Assembly: GCA_029940475.1 (NCBI GenBank)
Contig: JAPYUT010000029.1
Coordinates: forward strand, 741-48,077
DNA from: Verrucomicrobiales bacterium
GTDB taxonomy: Bacteria > Verrucomicrobiota > Verrucomicrobiia > Verrucomicrobiales > DEV007
Direction of reading: 5' to 3'
Length of the DNA stretch: 47,337 bases
The translations under genes and the position numbers were made by a program. Positions 26,772-34,643 of the stretch are shown piece by piece (position 1 is the first letter of the stretch; each line of letters opens with the position of its first letter). Under the pieces are notes generated by a model that saw only the letters and a list, made by a program, of their open reading frames with translations, was not told the origin of the DNA and made no database searches.

Positions 26772-26883
26772 GATTGTGAAGACATCATGGGCCGGAAGCA
26801 AGACGCCTTTGCAGATGGGTGCAATTTAACGAAATTACTCCTCCAGTTTCCGGTTATTTGAAAATACCAAAATTATTGATCAA

Positions 26884-27183
26884 ATGTTCATTGCGAATCC
26901 TGAAAACGATAGGCAGGATGCATATATTGATATGCACGGGCTTACTGTAACCGAACGAAGTGACCGATTGCCGACGGGGCCAATCGCAGTGGTGTGCATG
27001 GACGGATGTGAAACCGTCCTGGTTGCCGCCGCCAACACAGGCCGCAAGGTGTTGATGGTGACCGCGAAAGAAAAACTGCGCGACCGGCTTTCCCCCGGGC
27101 TGTTAACTGACGGGGTGATTGTCATGGCATTTTCTTCAGAGAAAGCCACCGAGACACACAAGCCAACACATGGAATTTCAGGT
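26884..27183 (+). pseudogene. Remnant of phosphonoacetate hydrolase (PhnA-like) N-terminus
   Basis: The frame from ATG 26884 contains PIAVVCMDGCE, closely like the VVVCVDGCEPDY segment that opens PhnA-type alkaline-phosphatase-superfamily enzymes. AAANTGRKVL follows (compare AAIAAGRAPFL), then GLLTDGVIVMAFSS (compare SLLADCVVPSFTN) and HGISG at 27169-27183, the family's conserved HGISG. The SFTNPNN block that carries the nucleophile threonine has become AFSSEK and several residues are missing. PhnA splits phosphonoacetate to acetate and phosphate. The match covers only about 75 residues of a roughly 400-residue enzyme, and phnW-like sequence begins immediately after, so this is a deletion relic. 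The identification is from memory of the family motifs. Confidence 0.55.
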
Positions 27184-27385
27184 GTTGAGGAACTGGCAGG
27201 GGAACATTATCACCTCGTTTCTTTACCCCACCAGCGGTTTTAACTTCGATGAATTCTACGATCGCCTCAACGGGAAGGCATTTGTCATCTACCCGGGCAA
27301 GGTCACCAAGGCTGACTGTTTCCTCATTAGTCACATCGGTCATTTGTTCCCGCGAGGCGGCAAACGAGATGAATCTCCTGGATGA
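27170..27385 (+). pseudogene. Remnant of 2-aminoethylphosphonate aminotransferase (PhnW-like) C-terminus
   Basis: In the frame ending at TGA 27383-27385 the run QGNIITSFLYPTSGFNFDEF, then FYDRLNGKAFVIYPGKVTKA and DCFLISHIGHLFP, matches the last 60-70 residues of PhnW-type aminotransferases (pattern IITSF...FYxxLxxxGFVIYPGKxTxxDxFRIGxIG). Nothing of the catalytic PLP domain is left, and the usual RIG is LIS. The final residues (RGGKRDESPG) do not match. The reading frame differs from the PhnA-like remnant before it. Its stop codon overlaps the ATG of the DUF5690 transporter as ATGA, suggesting the two once formed an operon. PhnW removes the amino group of 2-aminoethylphosphonate using pyruvate. 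Confidence 0.7.
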
Positions 27386-28728
27386 GTCAACGTAAAGAAC
27401 AAATCCGGCATGAACACTTACCCACATCCCTGGCTGATAAAGACATGATTAAACGCTGGTTAACACAGACCCGCCCCCCGCTCTTCGTGGCATACTGCAT
27501 CGCGGCGGCCTTCTGCACCTACTTCTGCATGTATGCCTTCCGCAAGCCGTTCGGGGCGGCAACATTTGAAGGGCTCAAGTTCCTCGACACCGAAATCAAC
27601 CTCAAGACCGCATTCGTGATCAGCCAGATCATCGGCTACACGATCTCAAAGTACATGGGCTGCAAGTTCTGCTCGGAAATCGGGCGAGCGTACCAGGCGA
27701 AGGCCCTGGTTGCCATGATAATCATTGCGCAGCTGGCGCTGCTGGGATTTGCCGTGCTTCCGGAAAACCTGAAGGTGGCTGCCATCTTCATCAATGGCGT
27801 GCCCCTGGGAATGGTATGGGGACTGGTGTCGCGTTACCTTGAGGGGCGCAAGACCGCCGAGCTGCTCTTCGCCGGCTTAAGCTGCTCATACATCCTGGCC
27901 AGTAGTTCGGTGAAGACAGTGGGAGGCTGGACCATGGAGAGCGGGGTGACTCAATTCTGGATGCCGGCAACAGTCGGGGCCATTTTCCTTGTTCCTTTTT
28001 TCCTCTCCGTCTTCTTCCTCAATCAACTGCCCCCTCCCAGTGAGGAGGACATCACCAGCCGCAGTAAACGCACCATTATGGACGGCAAGGACAGGGCGGG
28101 CTTCATCAGGCAATTCCTGCTGGGAATGATCCTGCTCCTGGTGCTGTATTTCTTCCTGACGGCATACCGGGATTTCAGGGACAACTACATGCCCGAGGTA
28201 TTCACCGCCATGGGCTATGCCAGCGAACCGACACTCTTCTCAAGGGCGGATTACCCCATCGCATTCGGTATCATGGTGGTCATGGCCCTGCTCAACCTCG
28301 CCAAAAACCATCGTCGTGGCCTGCTCGCCGTGTTTGCCGTGATGATTTCCGGGATGCTCCTCATGGGGATAGCGACCGTGCTCAAGGACATGGACAAGAT
28401 AAGCGGCATGTGGTGGATGATCCTCATCGGCTTCGGCGCCTATTTGGCCTATGTCCCCTTCGGGGCGGTTCTCTTCGAGAGGGTCATGGCCTCAACCAAG
28501 GCGGCGGGAACCGCGGTGTTTGCCATCTACCTGTGTGATGCGGTAGGCTATACAGGTTCCGTCGGCATCCAGATCTACAAGGACCTGGGGCATCCCGACC
28601 TCGACTACTACCAGTTCCTGCGCATGTTCACCTACGCCATGGCAATCACCGGCACCGTGCTCTTTCTTCTCAGCTCGATTTACTTCTACCGCAAGGCAGG
28701 GGCAGCTATCCCGCCACTGGAAAGGTAA
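27382..28728 (+). CDS. DUF5690 MFS-like membrane transporter
   Basis: 448 residues with about 12 hydrophobic helices and a short basic N-terminus. RPPLFVAYCIAAAFCTYFCM, YAFRKPFGAATFEG and the central break (PPPSEEDITSRSKRTIMDGK) between two six-helix halves fit an MFS-type protein of the DUF5690 family. The ATG at 27382 overlaps the stop of the phnW remnant; ATG 27445 is an alternative that gives a more usual short N-terminus. With phosphonate-gene remnants directly upstream, uptake of a phosphonate or related organophosphorus compound is a reasonable guess, not a shown function. It looks intact. The 3' end is 7 bases from a convergent gene. Confidence 0.8.
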   Translation: MSQRKEQIRHEHLPTSLADKDMIKRWLTQTRPPLFVAYCIAAAFCTYFCMYAFRKPFGAATFEGLKFLDTEINLKTAFVISQIIGYTISKYMGCKFCSEIGRAYQAKALVAMIIIAQLALLGFAVLPENLKVAAIFINGVPLGMVWGLVSRYLEGRKTAELLFAGLSCSYILASSSVKTVGGWTMESGVTQFWMPATVGAIFLVPFFLSVFFLNQLPPPSEEDITSRSKRTIMDGKDRAGFIRQFLLGMILLLVLYFFLTAYRDFRDNYMPEVFTAMGYASEPTLFSRADYPIAFGIMVVMALLNLAKNHRRGLLAVFAVMISGMLLMGIATVLKDMDKISGMWWMILIGFGAYLAYVPFGAVLFERVMASTKAAGTAVFAIYLCDAVGYTGSVGIQIYKDLGHPDLDYYQFLRMFTYAMAITGTVLFLLSSIYFYRKAGAAIPPLER

Positions 28729-28735
28729 AGCCCGT

Positions 28736-29305
28736 CTACTTCTTACCGCCCCCTACAGGCAGGAACTGGATCGCGTCGACAATGACGTACTTGCCCTCAG
28801 TACCGGCAGTGCCGATGATCACGGAACCCGATTTCCCCTTCTTGAAACGAAAGGTTCCCAATGAACGAAACAGCTTGTTGATGGGAGCCGGCTTGCCCTC
28901 ATTAACCTTCACGATACTCTCTCCATCCGCGTGGCGTATGGTCACGGGCACCGAGTTGGCCCGCCTGACATTGGAATTGTGGGACATGCGCACCTCGTAA
29001 CGCCCTGTCCTCGGCAGGTCCGGTACAAAGGTGGCTGACTTCTCGCCCTTGGCCTCCTTCATGTCGTGAATGTAACTCACCCCCACGAAAGGCGGCGTGT
29101 GCACGGAATGCTTCCACCTGCCGACCAGTTTGGCCTCGCTATCATCCACCACGATACCGGGAAGTGCCCCGGGATCTGGCTTGATGAAGCGAATCATCGC
29201 GGGATTATCCACCTCTCCGGGCTTTGGCAGGCTCGGGGAATCCGCCCATCCCGCAGATAAAGCCGCAAAAAGGCTCAATAGTGAAACAATACGAAGAGAG
29301 GACAT
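28736..29305 (-). CDS. Exported golvesin C-terminal-like domain protein
   Basis: From ATG 29303-29305: 189 residues. A signal peptide (IVSLLSLFAALSAGWA) is followed by one domain: GIVVDDSEAKLVGRWKHS, FVGVSYIHD, TGRYEVRMSHNSNVRRANSV, then VTIRHADGESIVKVNEG and a final GKYVIVDAIQFLPV. This is the pattern of the golvesin C-terminal/xanthan-lyase-CBM-like beta-sandwich, in larger proteins often found at the end and thought to bind carbohydrate. Here it stands alone. It is the last gene of the long minus-strand series and ends 7 bases from the convergent DUF5690 gene, with no terminator between. Confidence 0.75.
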   Translation of the reverse strand: MSSLRIVSLLSLFAALSAGWADSPSLPKPGEVDNPAMIRFIKPDPGALPGIVVDDSEAKLVGRWKHSVHTPPFVGVSYIHDMKEAKGEKSATFVPDLPRTGRYEVRMSHNSNVRRANSVPVTIRHADGESIVKVNEGKPAPINKLFRSLGTFRFKKGKSGSVIIGTAGTEGKYVIVDAIQFLPVGGGKK

Positions 29306-29384
29306 TGCCAAGGATACCAGCAATGGGGATAATAGCCATCCAAAGGCATGTTTCCAATCCGCTCATTCTTTACCTGCATCCCGT

Positions 29385-29489
29385 CTATTCTGTTCCTCCT
29401 CGGCCAGTTCCCCAAGCTCCCAGAAAAATGGCAGCAAGGAAGAGCAGCCTTAAGCCCGGTTTCTCTCGTTGTGTCTCCATCAAGGCCAT
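29385..29489 (-). CDS. Possible 34-aa membrane peptide or broken signal peptide
   Basis: An ATG at 29487-29489 opens a 34-codon frame with a hydrophobic core (LRLLFLAAIFLGAWG) after a basic start, in the 188-base gap between the DUF481 gene and the golvesin-like gene. It begins 4 bases after the DUF481 stop. It could be a real small membrane peptide in the series or the stump of a lost exported protein. Confidence 0.25.
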   Translation of the reverse strand: MALMETQREKPGLRLLFLAAIFLGAWGTGRGGTE

Positions 29490-29493
29490 ACAC

Positions 29494-30543
29494 CTAGTCC
29501 CAGGAATAGATGATCCGGGTATAATAGGTGGTGTCGAGCTTCTCCCGCACCGCAGGTTCACTCTCAAACTCGTTCCTGATGCCCATGCGCACCTTCCATT
29601 GCCGGTTTCCGGCAAGGGGGAACACCAGGCCGCTATCCTGGACAAGCCGGTCATTTCCCAAACCGCCCAGGGCCGGCACATAGGTAATGTCGTTTTTGAT
29701 CGAGAAGAAATCATTGACCCGGTAATGATGGGCAAGCCCGAGGTCAAGCGTCATGGAAGACTCATCATCCCTGCTGCTTTCGTAAGCGGTATAGCGATAA
29801 CCGGGACCGAGACGCGCAACCAGGGTATGGTCCTTGTCATTAATCCATCGATATGAAACCCCGGCGGCGGAGGTTGAGCGCAGGTCGACCGAGGTAATGG
29901 CATTCCTCTCTATCTCTGAGCGCAAATACCAGCCGATGGTATCCCTGCGGAAAACCTCGTAGGATGCGCCACCCCCGGAACGATCCGCTGTCTTGCCGCC
30001 GTTCTTCTCGCGGTTCTCATACTCTGCTGAGAGGAGCAACTCGTCATGCTCCCCCTTGAGCTTGACTTCAAGGTTTCCGCCAATACTGAAGTCCTCGCTG
30101 TTACCCTTTTTGCCGAGAAGGTCAAACCCGCCGGTAAAATACCATTTACGCTTCACCTCTGATTTTCTGAACTTTTCAAGGGCACTCACGGGATCCTCCC
30201 CATAAATCGGCAAGACCCGCTCAACAGCCTTTATTGCCACCTCCCGGAAAACGCCGCCAGATTGAATCCTGATCCCTTTCTCGCCCACTGCCTCAGGCTT
30301 TCCGGTAAGCGTCTCACCACCGGAAACCCGAAATAAAACTTCCTCATCAGTAGTAAATGAAGTGATTTTTCCCTGATCAATATTGATGGTTCCCGCATAG
30401 GAGGTTTTCAACTTGATGATGCCCTTGTCCATCCCCAAAACCTTGCCGGCCAAGCGCGAGCCATCAGCAGTCAACACCACATCAGCACTAGCAAACCCGG
30501 AAAAAAGAAAACAAAGAGAGGTAACGGTAAGGATAAATTTCAT
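29494..30543 (-). CDS. DUF481 outer-membrane beta-barrel protein
   Basis: 349 residues with a signal peptide (MKFILTVTSLCFLFSGFASA). Two SH3-like strand motifs follow (VVLTADGSRLAGKVLGMDKG, LFRVSGGETLTGK). From about residue 130 there is a run of amphipathic beta strands rich in Tyr/Trp/Arg ending in YTRIIYSWD, typical of DUF481/YdiY-type outer-membrane barrels of unknown cargo. An aromatic-rich C-terminal strand fits BAM-dependent insertion. It lies 71 bases after the DUF1501 gene in the same direction. The start ATG is clear. Confidence 0.85.
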   Translation of the reverse strand: MKFILTVTSLCFLFSGFASADVVLTADGSRLAGKVLGMDKGIIKLKTSYAGTINIDQGKITSFTTDEEVLFRVSGGETLTGKPEAVGEKGIRIQSGGVFREVAIKAVERVLPIYGEDPVSALEKFRKSEVKRKWYFTGGFDLLGKKGNSEDFSIGGNLEVKLKGEHDELLLSAEYENREKNGGKTADRSGGGASYEVFRRDTIGWYLRSEIERNAITSVDLRSTSAAGVSYRWINDKDHTLVARLGPGYRYTAYESSRDDESSMTLDLGLAHHYRVNDFFSIKNDITYVPALGGLGNDRLVQDSGLVFPLAGNRQWKVRMGIRNEFESEPAVREKLDTTYYTRIIYSWD

Positions 30544-30614
30544 GGCAAAAGGGATGATTTACTCGTTTAAGAAGGCGATTTTGTCACCGAAAACTCGCGG
30601 GGAAGCAAGCCGAA

Positions 30615-32033
30615 TCATGCCAGCAATTCCGGGATCACCCTGCCAAACGCATCGGTCAGGCGGAAATCACGCCCCTGGTGACGGAAGGTGAGGGATTGGT
30701 GGTCGATGCCAAGGCAGTGCAGGACAGTGGCGTGCAGGTCATGCACATGCACCTTGTCCTCAACCGCAAAATAGCCGTAGGGGTCAGTCTTTCCGTGGAC
30801 AATTCCCGGTCGAATACCGCCTCCCGCCATCCACATGGTAAAGCCGTGCGGATGATGATCACGACCGAAATTACCTCCTCCCCCCTGAGCCATCGGGGTA
30901 CGGCCGAATTCCCCGCCCCAGATCACCAGCGTATCCTCAAGCAGGCCCCGTTGCTTGAGGTCTTGCAGCAGGGCGGCGATCGCCTGGTCCACCGAGCGGC
31001 ACCTCGCCGTGTGCTCCTTGACGATATCGCCGTGTGAGTCCCAACCCTTGTCATAAAGCTGGATAAAACGCACACCTCGCTCGGCAAGCCTGCGGGCAAG
31101 CAGGCAGTTATTGGCAAAGGAAACCTTGCCGGGTTCAGCCCCATACATGTGCCGCACGGATTCAGGCTCGGTGGCAACGTCGGTTAATTCCGGAACGGAA
31201 ACCTGCATCCGGTAGGCCAGTTCATACTGGGCAATCCTGCTGACAATCTCCGGGTCGCCCACCGCATCGTGGTGATGACGATTCATCCAGCCAAGCAGGT
31301 CAAGCTGACGGCGGCGCTCACTGCGCGGGACACCCTTGGGATTTCTCACATACAGGATGGGCTCACCACTGGAACGAAACTGGACACCCTGGTGCCTTGA
31401 GGGCAGGAAACCCGGTCCCCAGTAGCTGTCGAGCAGCGGCTGGATATTCTTGCCCGATGCCAACACCACGAAAGCGGGCAAATCGCTGTTCTCCGTGCCC
31501 AGGCCGTAGGAGGCCCAGGCACCCATCGCGGGCCGGCCAAAACTGACACTGCCGGTATTCATGAACATCACCGCCGGGTCATGGTTAAAGGAATCGGTAT
31601 GCAGGGAGCGGATCACGGCGATATCATCAATGATCCGGGCTGTGTTGGGAAAGAGCTCAGATACCTCGGTGCCACTCTGCCCGTGCCGGCGAAACTTCCA
31701 CGGAGACTTCTGCACCAAAGGCGAAGCACTCTTGATCATGGCAAACTCATGGTTTCGGATGATCTCCTTGGGCATCGGCTTGCCGTGCTGCTCCTCCAGC
31801 AGCGGCTTGGGGTCAAAAGTATCCACGTGCGACGGACCGCCCGACATGAACAGGTAAATTACCCGCTTTGCGCGCGGGGGAATCGTTCTCCACTCCACGT
31901 CCGTACCCTTAGCCACGGGTCCCGCTGCCCGCCCTTCATCGAGCATTGAGCCCAGGGCAAGGGAGCCCAGGGCAAGTGGGGTGCGACCGACAAAATAGCG
32001 CCGCGTGATGGAGGCAGGGTCAGGATGAATCAT
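30615..32033 (-). CDS. DUF1501 protein, Tat-exported sulfatase/phosphatase-like
   Basis: 472 residues. The N-terminus has a twin-arginine signal (TRRYFVGR, Arg11-Arg12, then PLALGSLALGSML). The body is DUF1501, distantly related to the alkaline phosphatase/sulfatase superfamily: YLFMSGGPSHVDTFDPKPLL, SLHTDSFNHDPAVMFMNTG, DTLVIWGGEFGRTPMAQ, GGGNFGRDHHPHGFTMW and a late VLHCLGID. No CxPSR formylglycine motif is present. It begins with an ATGA overlap on the stop of the DUF1549/DUF1553 gene, so translation is coupled. These two families are constant partners in planctomycetes and verrucomicrobia; the reaction is unknown. Confidence 0.9.
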   Translation of the reverse strand: MIHPDPASITRRYFVGRTPLALGSLALGSMLDEGRAAGPVAKGTDVEWRTIPPRAKRVIYLFMSGGPSHVDTFDPKPLLEEQHGKPMPKEIIRNHEFAMIKSASPLVQKSPWKFRRHGQSGTEVSELFPNTARIIDDIAVIRSLHTDSFNHDPAVMFMNTGSVSFGRPAMGAWASYGLGTENSDLPAFVVLASGKNIQPLLDSYWGPGFLPSRHQGVQFRSSGEPILYVRNPKGVPRSERRRQLDLLGWMNRHHHDAVGDPEIVSRIAQYELAYRMQVSVPELTDVATEPESVRHMYGAEPGKVSFANNCLLARRLAERGVRFIQLYDKGWDSHGDIVKEHTARCRSVDQAIAALLQDLKQRGLLEDTLVIWGGEFGRTPMAQGGGGNFGRDHHPHGFTMWMAGGGIRPGIVHGKTDPYGYFAVEDKVHVHDLHATVLHCLGIDHQSLTFRHQGRDFRLTDAFGRVIPELLA

Positions 32034-34594
32034 TCGCGCGTGAGGGTTTCATCCAGGTTCAGCAGGACCGAGGCAATCGACACCCAGCCGGCTTTCTGGT
32101 CAGTACTCTTCTCAATAAATTCCATGAATCGCTTAAGTTCACCGGGATCAGGATAACGTCCCAGGCAAACCCGGAATGCATAGCGTATCCTTGCCGTGGA
32201 AGTTTCCTCCTGCGCGCCGGAGACAATGCGCCCGGCAAATGCCATCGCAAGCTCATGGAACACGGGATCATTCATGGTGACCAGTGCCTGTTGCGGCGTG
32301 TTGGTAATCGAACGGCGGGTAACGCATACCTGCCGTGGCGGGGCATCAAGTGCTGCCAGGGCCGGGTGCAGGGCCATGCGCTTCCAGTAGGTGTAAAGGG
32401 TCTTGCGGTAACGACCATCCCCCTTGGAGTTGACCCAGTTGAAATTGGAATTTGCGGCGGCATTCTGCCCGCGCTCCTCATAGAAACCTTTCGGTTGCAG
32501 GGGAAAAACCGGAGGGCCTCCAATCACCGGGACAAACAATCCACTAACGACCAGTGCCTGGTCACGAATCTGCTCAGCTGCAAGCCGGCGACGCGGCATC
32601 CCGACAAGCCGCTTATTGCCCGGGTCCTGGCCGGCAACCACCGTTGATGACTGCCGGTAAGTGCGCGAGTTTACAATAAGGCGCACCAGGTGCTTGCGGT
32701 CCCAGCCACTGCGCACGAGTTCATCGGCCAGCCAGTCAAGTAATTCCGGATAAGAAGGCCTTGCCCCCTGGGCCCCAAAGTCGCCCGGAGTGGCAACCAG
32801 CCCGAGCCCGAAGAAGTGTTGCCAGAGGTAGTTGACAGCCACCCGCGACGTCAGTGGATGCCCTGGTGAAACAAGCCAGTTTGCAAAGCTCAAGCGTGTG
32901 AGCTTTTCTCCACCTGGAAGCGCGGAAAAAATCCCCGGCAACCCGGGTTCAACCTCCGCTCCTTTTTGCTTAAAGTCTCCGCGCAGCAGGATATGGGTCT
33001 TGCGCGCCGTGACCTCTTCCGCCATCACCGGGACGCTGACAGTGCGCACCCTGATTGCATTGACTTTCTGCTCAAGTTCCCGCCTCTGTCGGGAAATCTC
33101 GGGAGCCTGCAATGCCCGCCGGTAAATCCGGACATCCTTTAATTCGCCAGCGAAGCGGTATGCACCGGCATCACTGGAATTATTGTAGCCTGAGCCAATG
33201 GCAAGCAGCCTATCGGCAGCTGCAATCACGGCAGGAGCCGATCCCTTGATCTTGGCCCCGGTATCCTCGACCCCGTCAATGACCAGCCTGATTGATTGGC
33301 CGGCCTGAAAGATGACAGCCACCTGGTGCTCCCGATCGTCAGCAACCGTCCTGCTGCTGTGAATCTCCACCCCCTCAAAGGGATCCTGCCTGGCAGACAC
33401 CCAGGCAAACAGGTGCCCTTTCGGCACGCTGGGTTCACCCTCACCCCCGATACCGAACACATAGCCGCGCTGCTTGCCCCGCCAGTCATACTTGGAAACA
33501 ATATTGCTCACCGGGGCCCGGGTTCGAATGGTGGCGACTATCGTGAAGTCCCCTTTCAGGTTGAATACATCACGCTCTTCCTCAACCGCAGCGGCGTCCC
33601 ATTTGCCAAGTTGGGCAGCCTTTGCCACAGGATCATCAACAGGCCATTGCGCCGGGCTCGCAAGGCCCTCCAGTTTCGACTTGAGGGCCTTGAATTCAGC
33701 CCGCCGGGCAAGATCCACGTAACGGTAATCCATACGCGGCCCGTGCACTCCATACCCCTCACCCAGGTGGGGGATGTTGTTGAAAATCGCGAACAACTGG
33801 TAATATTCCCGCTGGCTGACCGGATCATACTTGTGATCGTGACACTCAGCGCACTCGAGCGTGAGACCAAGCACAGCACGACCTGTCACATTGAGTCGAT
33901 CAACAATGCTCTTGATGCGAAACTCCTCCTTGCGCGGATTATTACCCTTCGCCTGCATCGCATTGCGGTGAAATCCCGTGGCAAGACGCTGCTCAGGAGT
34001 TGCCCCCGGCAACATGTCGCCGGCAAACTGCTCAACAATGAAGCGGTCATGAGGCATATTCTCATTGAAGGCCCCAATTACCCAGTCACGATAAGGCCAA
34101 ACCTCACGCGTTCGGTCTGCAGCGTAACCCGAGGTGTCCCCATAGCGGGCAAGGTCAAGCCACTGCTGTGCCATGCGCTCACCGAAATGCGGTGAAGCGA
34201 GGAATCGCTCCACCAGCCGGCTCCATCTTCCGAGAGCCTGATCACGGGTGAACTCACGCACCTCTTCAGGGGTCGGTGGCAGCCCCCGTAAATCAAAGCT
34301 CAATCTTCGCACCAGCGTGTGAACAGGCGCCCGGGATGCAAGCCTGCCTCCTTCGCGCTGCAGGTGATCCAGCACAAAAAGATCCACCGGGTTAACCGGG
34401 TCGCCCTGCTCCCTTAACTCGGGTAACCCGGGACGCAGCGGGGGACGAAAAGCCCAGTGATCACTCACCGGAACCTTCTCCCCTGCCGGGGCAATCGGCA
34501 GGGGCATGAGCATCAGCAACGCCACACATGAAAACCGCTGCCAGTCGACCTTACGCTTCCACTTCGGAAAACTCATTACAAGATCCAGTAACAT
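32030..34594 (-). CDS. DUF1549/DUF1553 planctomycete-type protein with LamG insert
   Basis: 854 residues, exported (hydrophobic FSCVALLMLMPLPIAPAG; ATG 34592-34594, or M7). Order of parts: a short lead ending DHWAFRPPLRP; DUF1549 (about 65-275) with a c-type heme-like CAECHDHKYDP (Cys248-His252); a LamG/concanavalin-like segment (about 345-500, FTIVATIRTRAP, FAGELKDVRIYRRAL); then DUF1553 (about 565-830: FANWLVSPGHPLTSRVAVNY, RRRLAAEQIRDQAL, RSITNTPQQALVTMNDPVF). Unlike many relatives it lacks the N-terminal PSCyt1 heme domain. Coupled by ATGA overlap to DUF1501. Probable periplasmic redox or binding role; the exact function is unknown. Confidence 0.9.
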   Translation of the reverse strand: MLLDLVMSFPKWKRKVDWQRFSCVALLMLMPLPIAPAGEKVPVSDHWAFRPPLRPGLPELREQGDPVNPVDLFVLDHLQREGGRLASRAPVHTLVRRLSFDLRGLPPTPEEVREFTRDQALGRWSRLVERFLASPHFGERMAQQWLDLARYGDTSGYAADRTREVWPYRDWVIGAFNENMPHDRFIVEQFAGDMLPGATPEQRLATGFHRNAMQAKGNNPRKEEFRIKSIVDRLNVTGRAVLGLTLECAECHDHKYDPVSQREYYQLFAIFNNIPHLGEGYGVHGPRMDYRYVDLARRAEFKALKSKLEGLASPAQWPVDDPVAKAAQLGKWDAAAVEEERDVFNLKGDFTIVATIRTRAPVSNIVSKYDWRGKQRGYVFGIGGEGEPSVPKGHLFAWVSARQDPFEGVEIHSSRTVADDREHQVAVIFQAGQSIRLVIDGVEDTGAKIKGSAPAVIAAADRLLAIGSGYNNSSDAGAYRFAGELKDVRIYRRALQAPEISRQRRELEQKVNAIRVRTVSVPVMAEEVTARKTHILLRGDFKQKGAEVEPGLPGIFSALPGGEKLTRLSFANWLVSPGHPLTSRVAVNYLWQHFFGLGLVATPGDFGAQGARPSYPELLDWLADELVRSGWDRKHLVRLIVNSRTYRQSSTVVAGQDPGNKRLVGMPRRRLAAEQIRDQALVVSGLFVPVIGGPPVFPLQPKGFYEERGQNAAANSNFNWVNSKGDGRYRKTLYTYWKRMALHPALAALDAPPRQVCVTRRSITNTPQQALVTMNDPVFHELAMAFAGRIVSGAQEETSTARIRYAFRVCLGRYPDPGELKRFMEFIEKSTDQKAGWVSIASVLLNLDETLTRE

Positions 34595-34643
34595 TATCCC
34601 TGAAGCGGAAAGGTAATGGTTAAAACTCTCATGCCCAAACCTA

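Noticed and set aside
33296..34195. 299-aa + strand frame opposite the DUF1549/1553 gene
   Set aside because: Antisense shadow of a well-supported coding region.
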